Positions 5,417 to 9,817 of a stretch of 9,817 nucleotides of DNA are shown piece after piece; the first letter of the stretch is position 1; each line of letters begins with the position of its first letter. Under the pieces are notes generated by a model. That model saw only the letters and a program-made list of their open reading frames with translations. It was not told the DNA's origin and did no database searches. The DNA is taken from contig JASLJP010000058.1 in NCBI GenBank assembly GCA_030152425.1, positions 1 to 9,817 on the forward strand, read 5' to 3'. Made by a program: the position numbers and the translations under genes. Source of the stretch: Aquirhabdus sp. Its GTDB lineage: Bacteria; Pseudomonadota; Gammaproteobacteria; Pseudomonadales; Moraxellaceae.

Positions 5417-5926
5417 TTAAAGCGGTTCGTCGTCGTTCTGTTCCCAGCGGGCTTTTTCTTTGGCGCGATCGGCGGCGGTCTGGCGCTCATGCGGCGGCGT
5501 ATACGGACGGCGCATCCACCAGATCAGCCCGCCAGCGAGGGCGCCACAGATCAGCAGGATGATCAGCTTCAGGGTCGAGGACAGGGCCTGCGAGGCATTC
5601 GAGCCTTCGCTTTTGGCACCGGTCGGAAACGGTGATACGGCGGTCACGGGTGCGGCGGCGACGGGTGCGGGCGCGGGCGCTGCAGCGGCGGGCGCTGGGG
5701 CAGGCTCGGCCACCGGTTCAGGGGCTGCGGGCTCTGCGACTGGCTCGGCGGGTGCGGGTTCGGGGTTTTTGCTGCTGTAGTCTTGGCCGCTATAGGTGAT
5801 GACGGTGGGCATCAGCGGTGGGTCTTTGGGCACAAAGGCGCCGCGCTCGTAGCACTGCGCGGTCATGGGCAGGGCGAGTGGGATGGTCAACCAGAGGGCG
5901 GTGAGCAGTTGTTTTGGTGTGGTCAT
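5417..5926 (-). CDS. Single-pass membrane protein with Pro/Ala/Glu-rich stalk (cluster member)
   Basis: A 169-residue protein of no family known to me. The start at 5926 is supported by AGGGA 9 bases upstream and a signal peptide (residues 1-23). The mature N-terminus (CYERGAFVPKDPPLMP) leads to DYSSKNPEPAP, faintly like the YxVKNTP motif of the two large neighbours. Residues 56-95 are almost only Pro, Ala, Glu and Val with an internal PEPVAEPA repeat, a stalk-like periplasmic linker. A transmembrane helix (119-138, LKLIILLICGALAGGLIWW) follows, then MRRP and a charged cytoplasmic tail of about 30 residues (HERQTAADRAKEKARWEQNDDE). Cys25 follows the signal core, but no good lipobox precedes it. 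The gene lies 66 bp downstream of the 486-residue gene on the same strand and may share its transcript. Confidence 0.78.
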   Translation of the reverse strand: MTTPKQLLTALWLTIPLALPMTAQCYERGAFVPKDPPLMPTVITYSGQDYSSKNPEPAPAEPVAEPAAPEPVAEPAPAPAAAAPAPAPVAAAPVTAVSPFPTGAKSEGSNASQALSSTLKLIILLICGALAGGLIWWMRRPYTPPHERQTAADRAKEKARWEQNDDEPL

Positions 5927-5992
5927 GATTGTAAGTCCCTGTTATGCGGCGCGATCCGTCTCGATCGTGCGTGTCCTGGCGTTTGTGACAGT

Positions 5993-7453
5993 TTAATCTG
6001 CTTTGAGGTATTTTGACCATGGTTGGTCGGGCAGACTGCGTTGCATGCGGTTTGCCCCTTCGAGGAAGCCGTGCATCAGCATGGGATTGAGCGCGGCAGA
6101 CTGGCGGCTGCGCTCCTCTGCCAGTACGTCCGTGGCTTGGGTTGCATCGGGGCTAAACAGGGCATTGCAGACCAGTGCCAAGGGCAGGCTCAAGTTGCCA
6201 TCGCCATACACGCAGCCGTAGCTGTGTTCGAGATCGTCGGGCAGGTGCGGATCTGCAGCACGTTCTTTCAGGCCGTCAAGGGTGTACCAGCGGATCGACT
6301 GGCTGGTTAGGCGCGCGATGGTGGTGGCGATGTAAAAGCCGAGGAACTGGACGAGGTGACGCTTTTCGGGGCTGTCGACATAGTCCTGATACTGGGGTTG
6401 GGTTTTGTCGCGCAATTGCCTCAGAAAGGCATCCACCCGCGCCAGACTCGCGGCGCTATAGTCGAGATTGGCCTGTTTGAGCACCGCGCCGTACTGCATG
6501 GGCGCTAGCGCGTCGAGGCTGTCTGCGGCGAAGGCCTGTAGCCGTGCGTCGACCAGTCGGTGGACGTGGTTATTGGCGTGGACGCCTTCGAGCGAGGGCT
6601 GATTGCCGCTGCGCCAGATCGGGGCGACATTGGGGTCGACGGCGATCGACTGGGTGGCTGGGGCAGGCGCGGCAGGGAGTGTCGCGGCTGCGGGCGTGGC
6701 ATTGGTGCGGACAAAATCTATGGTGGGGGCGCTGCGTCGCGGCTCGGCGACCGGCGCTGCGGCCAGCGCCACAGTGCCTGCTTGGGCAGCAGGGCGGGGC
6801 GTGACAGGACGAGGTGCGGCAGGACGAGACGCAGGCTGTGCGGCAGCCGTCGGGCGCGCTGCACGCAGCGGCGTCGGGGCAAGCAAGGGTATAAAGAAGC
6901 GGCGGTAGAGCAAAAAGCCGATCACGCCCATGAGCAGGAATACGGACAAGATATGGATCCATGACGACCCGACGCGCGGAGGCGGGGCGGACGGCAGGTC
7001 GTTGGGGCGGGTGCCATCCAGCGGGGTGATTCCGGGGGTGTCGGCGAGGGATTGATTTGCGCTGCCTGAGCTGTTCACACGATCACTGCCATCGCTGACC
7101 CGTGCGCCGTCATTGCCGCTATAGCCGTGGCTGCGGCTGTAGGTCGGGTGGTCGCGGACATAGTCGTCAAACGGGATACGCTGGCCGTCGCGGGTGATCA
7201 CGATCCACTCATAGCGCTGGCTGTTTTCGCGCAGTTGGGCGGCGCGGTACTCGGCCTCGGCGCGGGCGGCATTGCTGCGCTGGCGCTCCATGGCGGCTTC
7301 GAGCTGCTGGCTGTCGTGGTCGGGGGTGTTTTTGACCGCATAGGCGGGATTGCTAAAGTCGTATTCGGCATGGGCGGCGCTGCACAGCAGCAGGTAGCAG
7401 GCCAGCAGGCTCATGCGGCGAGGTTGGGCGCGCGGCTTTGGGGCGTGAGTCAT
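5993..7453 (-). CDS. Large single-pass envelope protein, EYDFS-motif paralogue (486 residues)
   Basis: Unrecognised protein. A basic N-terminus and hydrophobic core (residues 14-29, ending AAHA) form a signal peptide; ATG at 7453 is used, and 7414 (MSLLACY) is an alternative, neither having a clear Shine-Dalgarno. The mature protein starts EYDFSNPAYAVKNTP (30-44), then a charged helix (48-80), a short fold containing YEWIVITRDGQRIPFDDYVRDHP (81-103), a Ser/Gly/Asp linker, and a transmembrane helix (about 164-183) followed by YRRFF. Residues 192-270 are Pro/Ala/Arg-rich. The C-terminal domain (about 290-486) has DYSAASLARVDAFLRQLR and FLGFYIATTIARL, then the SYGCVYGDGN module (411-420) and the tail DQPWSKYL (476-483). 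The module matches the partial gene at 9091; the tail also matches that of the 493-residue protein. It starts 11 bp after the stop of the 493-residue gene, so the two are co-transcribed. Confidence 0.85.
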   Translation of the reverse strand: MTHAPKPRAQPRRMSLLACYLLLCSAAHAEYDFSNPAYAVKNTPDHDSQQLEAAMERQRSNAARAEAEYRAAQLRENSQRYEWIVITRDGQRIPFDDYVRDHPTYSRSHGYSGNDGARVSDGSDRVNSSGSANQSLADTPGITPLDGTRPNDLPSAPPPRVGSSWIHILSVFLLMGVIGFLLYRRFFIPLLAPTPLRAARPTAAAQPASRPAAPRPVTPRPAAQAGTVALAAAPVAEPRRSAPTIDFVRTNATPAAATLPAAPAPATQSIAVDPNVAPIWRSGNQPSLEGVHANNHVHRLVDARLQAFAADSLDALAPMQYGAVLKQANLDYSAASLARVDAFLRQLRDKTQPQYQDYVDSPEKRHLVQFLGFYIATTIARLTSQSIRWYTLDGLKERAADPHLPDDLEHSYGCVYGDGNLSLPLALVCNALFSPDATQATDVLAEERSRQSAALNPMLMHGFLEGANRMQRSLPDQPWSKYLKAD

Positions 7454-7464
7454 CGTCGGTCTGC

Positions 7465-8946
7465 TTAGGCGTTTTCAATCAGGAAACGATTCCAAGGATC
7501 GTCCTGTAGTGTGGTGGTGCTGACGCTGCGGCTAAAGGCCTGCGTGAGCATCGGAAAGGTGTGTGGCTCGGTGCTGGTGGCGGTCAGGATCGGGGTAAAG
7601 ATGGCAAAGCCATGCGGATGGCTGGCGGCGCGATACGGCACGGTGATGCGCCACTCGGCTTGTGCTTCGCCATAGCTGCAGATGTGGATGGCGATGGCAT
7701 TGGTCTGTGCACTGCCGATCGAGGCGGTGCTGACCCAGGCTACGGCCTGACAGTCGACGCTGACGCCGTTGATGTTGTTGCGCGGCAGGGCGGCGATCAG
7801 GTCGGCCGGATCGATGCCGTTGAGACGGCTAAAGGTCAGTTTGCCTTCCGGTGGGGTGCGCAGCAGGGTCGGTACCAGCGTGCTGCCCTTGGACAGGATG
7901 TTGGCGCTGTGCACGGCGAGCAGGGCGGCATAGTCCATCGCCGTGACCCAGCGCAGCTCGATGTCGGTAAATGGATGCGCGGCTTTGCCTTTGCTACGCG
8001 GGATCGGCACTTGCACATTGGCCAGCTTGCGCGCGGGACGCTGCACGGCGCTGTCGGCGGCCGTGCTTGGCAGGATGCTGGCCACGCGGGCTGCGGCGGC
8101 ACTGGCGGCAGGCTGTACGGTGGGCTGTGGCTGTGGCTGTGGCTGTGGCGTAGGTTGCGGTGCAGGCTTGGCGGCTACAGGCTGCGCTGGGGCGGGCGGC
8201 TGTGGGGCAGGCTGGGGCTTGGCAGCTTGCGGCTGTGCTTTCGCGGCGGTCGCTGGCTGCGGTTTGGCGGCCATCAGCGGCATGGGCTGGACGCTGCTGC
8301 GCGGCGGTGCGCTGGGGCGGCCATAGAGGTTACTGTCTTTGCGGCGGTAGATGCGCGACAGCACCATATAGCCAAACAGTGCCCCGCCCAACATCAGCAG
8401 GATCGGAAACAGCGAGCCGAGCAGTTTATGGGCAAAGGTGGTTTTGGCTTGCTCGCGCTGCTGGGTTTGCAGGCGGTTGACCAGATCGCGTTGGTCTTGC
8501 TGAAAGCGGGTCAGCACGGCGGTATTGTTGGCGGCGACACTGGCGGCGACATTGGCGGTCGGCGCTGGGGCTGCCTGAGCGCCGGTCTGCGGCTGGATGG
8601 TGCTGACGCTGGTCAGATTGGCACCCAGTGTCGCGGTCGCGGGGGCGTTTTCGACCACCGGTGGAGTGCTGTTGACCGTATCAGTTGCGGCAGGGGGCGT
8701 CGCGGCTGGGGTGGCAGGCGCAGCGGGTGCGCTGGCGACCGGGGCAGCGGCGGCTGCAGGTGCAGGGGCTGCTGCAGGTGCAGGGGCGACCGGCGCTGCG
8801 ACCACGGGCTGCGGCGCGGGGGTGTTTTTGACCCGATAGCGCGGGTCGCTAAAGTCGTATTCTCCATGCGCCAGCGGGCTGAGCAGGACGCTCATGCACA
8901 GCAGGAGCAGGGTGGGGGTGCGGCACAGGGGGATCGTGTTGTTCAT
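7465..8946 (-). CDS. Large single-pass envelope protein, EYDFS-motif paralogue (493 residues)
   Basis: Unrecognised protein. The start at 8946 gives a signal peptide (residues 1-28, core TLLLLCMSVLLSPLAHG); further in-frame ATGs at 8982 and 9027 would extend through the dyad-rich leader and are disfavoured. The mature end starts EYDFSDPRYRVKNTP (29-43). Residues 44-140 are Ala/Pro-rich, then a Gln-rich coiled-coil-like helix (145-168), a transmembrane helix (about 175-197) and RIYRRKD. Residues 210-300 are Pro/Gln/Ala/Lys-rich with a PQ run. The C-terminal domain (about 325-493) begins RWVTAMDYAALLAVHS, contains EWRITVPY (431-438) and FAIFTPILTATST, and ends DDPWNRFL (482-489). This domain aligns along its length with the end of the neighbouring partial protein. 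It begins 144 bp after the stop of that gene and is followed by the 486-residue gene at 11 bp. Confidence 0.85.
   Translation of the reverse strand: MNNTIPLCRTPTLLLLCMSVLLSPLAHGEYDFSDPRYRVKNTPAPQPVVAAPVAPAPAAAPAPAAAAAPVASAPAAPATPAATPPAATDTVNSTPPVVENAPATATLGANLTSVSTIQPQTGAQAAPAPTANVAASVAANNTAVLTRFQQDQRDLVNRLQTQQREQAKTTFAHKLLGSLFPILLMLGGALFGYMVLSRIYRRKDSNLYGRPSAPPRSSVQPMPLMAAKPQPATAAKAQPQAAKPQPAPQPPAPAQPVAAKPAPQPTPQPQPQPQPTVQPAASAAAARVASILPSTAADSAVQRPARKLANVQVPIPRSKGKAAHPFTDIELRWVTAMDYAALLAVHSANILSKGSTLVPTLLRTPPEGKLTFSRLNGIDPADLIAALPRNNINGVSVDCQAVAWVSTASIGSAQTNAIAIHICSYGEAQAEWRITVPYRAASHPHGFAIFTPILTATSTEPHTFPMLTQAFSRSVSTTTLQDDPWNRFLIENA
8123..8149 (-). repeat. GGCTGT hexanucleotide tandem repeat inside a coding region
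   Basis: Four perfect GGCTGT units plus GGC encode the alternating Pro-Gln run (about residues 266-275) of the 493-residue protein. Whole-unit changes keep the frame, so the linker length could vary between strains. Confidence 0.7.
8753..8788 (-). repeat. Two tandem 18-bp units inside the Ala/Pro-rich segment
   Basis: GCTGCAGGTGCAGGGGC(T/G) occurs at 8753-8770 and again at 8771-8788, differing only at the last base. Each encodes six Ala/Pro residues of the periplasmic linker of the 493-residue protein. It looks like a recent in-frame duplication. Confidence 0.65.
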
Positions 8947-8963
8947 GTTATTAGGTCGCCGTT

Positions 8964-9008
8964 TCGATGTTATCGAGTCCATGGAGCGCAAGTCACGTAT
9001 TGCTTGCG
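8964..9008. promoter_or_regulatory. Two dyads in the leader of the 493-residue gene
   Basis: TCGAT-GTT-ATCGA (8964-8976) and CGCAAG-N10-CTTGCG (8987-8992 with 9003-9008) are perfect inverted repeats 18 and 41 bp upstream of the start codon at 8946. An AT-rich stretch with TATAGT/TAATAT-like boxes lies just above them (about 9010-9024). A promoter with operators, or a structured leader, is plausible; I could not find a good -35 box at standard spacing. Confidence 0.35.
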
Positions 9009-9090
9009 ATATTACTATAAAAAGCATGCATCAACAGCACGTTGTGGGCGGTTTCGGCAGCGCTATGCACGCGCTGAGCGGCCGGCACGA

Positions 9091-9817
9091 TCATCCCTCG
9101 GGCCGATAGTAGCGCCGCCACAGGTCGCCGCTGTCGATACTGTGAAAGCCTTTGTAAAAATGGGCGATCAGCAGGGGGTCGTGGGCGTCATGGGTGGTGG
9201 TGCTGACCAGTCGCGGGGTCTGAAAGGCAAAGCCGCCCTGTGCGGCATCCTGATAGGGGATGGCGATCTGCCAGCGGGCGCTGTGCGCCGAGCGGCTCTG
9301 GATCAGGATGGCGCGGGTCAGTCCGCTGGGTAGGCGGTGCGTGGCGTCATTGGCCACCGCGCGGATCGGATAGCCAAGGGCGTTTTGGTCAAAGCGCTGT
9401 CGCGCCAGCTCGGGGTCATGGCTGATCTCGATCAACGGCAGCGCTGCCCCTGCCGGGAGCACGCACTCCAAGACACTGAGCGCATCGCGCTGGGCATCGA
9501 GCAGGCTATGGGCGGCGAGCTGACCGGCGATATTCAGCGCGGTTGCCCAGCCGGATTGCGCTGCATTGCGCGGCTCCGGGGCGGCGCTGTGGGGCTGCGG
9601 CATCAGAGTATACAGCTTGGGCAGGCTGTAGAGTGGCTCAAGTGCCTGCGTGCAACTGGCCAAGTTGTCCTCGGGCAGAAACAGCAGCGCCACGACCAGA
9701 TCGGCGGGTGACAGATGGCTACGGTCGGCGTAGACACAGCTATAGGCATGCCGGCATTCGTCTTCAAAGTCTGCAGGGTCGACGGTCACGCCGAGGGCGG
9801 TCAGGCGGGCAACCATC
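9091..9817 (-). CDS. C-terminal part of a third large paralogue (partial, upstream end outside window)
   Basis: At least 241 residues are visible up to the TGA at 9091. The frame runs off the window edge, and the ATG at 9816 is probably internal because the homologous stretch of the 486-residue protein lies deep inside that protein. Counting from that Met, residues 15-50 (HAYSCVYADRSH...LVVALLFLPED) match the SYGCVYGDGN module of the 486-residue protein. Residues 90-241 (WATALNIAGQLAAHS, RWQIAIPYQDAA, FAFQTPRLVSTTT, DLWRRYY) match the C-terminal domain of the 493-residue protein. This gene therefore carries both modules that the two downstream genes hold separately. No transmembrane segment is visible in this part; by analogy one would lie upstream. 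The function is unknown. It is on the same strand and probably belongs to the same locus. Confidence 0.85.
   Translation of the reverse strand, partial: MVARLTALGVTVDPADFEDECRHAYSCVYADRSHLSPADLVVALLFLPEDNLASCTQALEPLYSLPKLYTLMPQPHSAAPEPRNAAQSGWATALNIAGQLAAHSLLDAQRDALSVLECVLPAGAALPLIEISHDPELARQRFDQNALGYPIRAVANDATHRLPSGLTRAILIQSRSAHSARWQIAIPYQDAAQGGFAFQTPRLVSTTTHDAHDPLLIAHFYKGFHSIDSGDLWRRYYRPEG

Noticed and set aside
5946..5980. Imperfect hairpin GCGCGATC/GATCGTGC between the 486- and 169-residue genes as a terminator
   Set aside because: One mismatch in 8 bp and no U-tract on the minus strand; at most a processing or pausing site.
7561..9333. 590-residue open frame on the plus strand opposite the 493-residue gene and the partial gene
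   Set aside because: It is rich in Gly/Arg/Trp runs typical of the antisense of GC-rich Ala/Pro coding DNA. It spans the intergenic leader at 8947-9090 and has no signal peptide, domain or ribosome site. The minus-strand frames have coherent signal peptides, membrane helices and mutual homology.
1..9817. CRISPR array, tRNA or rRNA gene, insertion sequence, integrase or phage genes
   Set aside because: I found no regularly spaced repeats, no cloverleaf or rRNA segments, no transposase-like frame and no terminal inverted repeats with target duplications.

Overview
The window looks like chromosomal DNA from a GC-rich Gram-negative bacterium. The signs are an outer-membrane beta-barrel C-terminus ending in Trp, several Sec-type signal peptides, Shine-Dalgarno sites and intrinsic terminators. 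The lipase most resembles Pseudomonas family I enzymes, and the TetR plus GXWXG/DUF4334 pair also fits a gammaproteobacterium of the Pseudomonadales type. That placement is an inference and the species is not identified.

Left part (1-3454): the end of an outer-membrane protein gene, then a secreted family I triacylglycerol lipase (353-1342, +). The lipase converges on a small secreted LprI/DUF1311-like protein (1477-1830, -), and one bidirectional terminator serves both. Next is a two-gene minus-strand operon: a TetR-family regulator (2767-3387) followed 13 bp later by a GXWXG/DUF4334 protein (2079-2753). It has a readable promoter, a dyad over its -10 box that may be an autoregulatory operator, and its own terminator at 1929-1960.

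Middle part (3455-4800): about 640 bp without a convincing gene. It holds an orphan intrinsic terminator (possibly the end of a small RNA), two adjacent G-quadruplex-type G-run clusters and a 7-bp sequence present three times. It ends at an unrecognised 157-residue cytosolic protein (4100-4573, +), which is followed by two successive intrinsic terminators.

Right part (4784-9817, all minus): the most unusual region. Five consecutive genes, the last cut by the window edge, include four that encode predicted single-pass membrane proteins: a Sec signal peptide, a low-complexity or disordered segment and one transmembrane helix. The three large ones are recognisably related. The 493- and 486-residue proteins begin their mature part with almost the same motif (EYDFSxPxYxVKNTP). 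The large proteins share mosaic C-terminal modules and a common tail (D-x-x-W-x-[RK]-[FY]-[LY] or close). The two small ones share a similar C-terminal membrane anchor (LIxLLIxG...GG...WWx[KR]R). I recognise no named family for any of them. They look like an expanded paralogous set forming an envelope complex of unknown function, and they are the best candidate here for an undescribed system.
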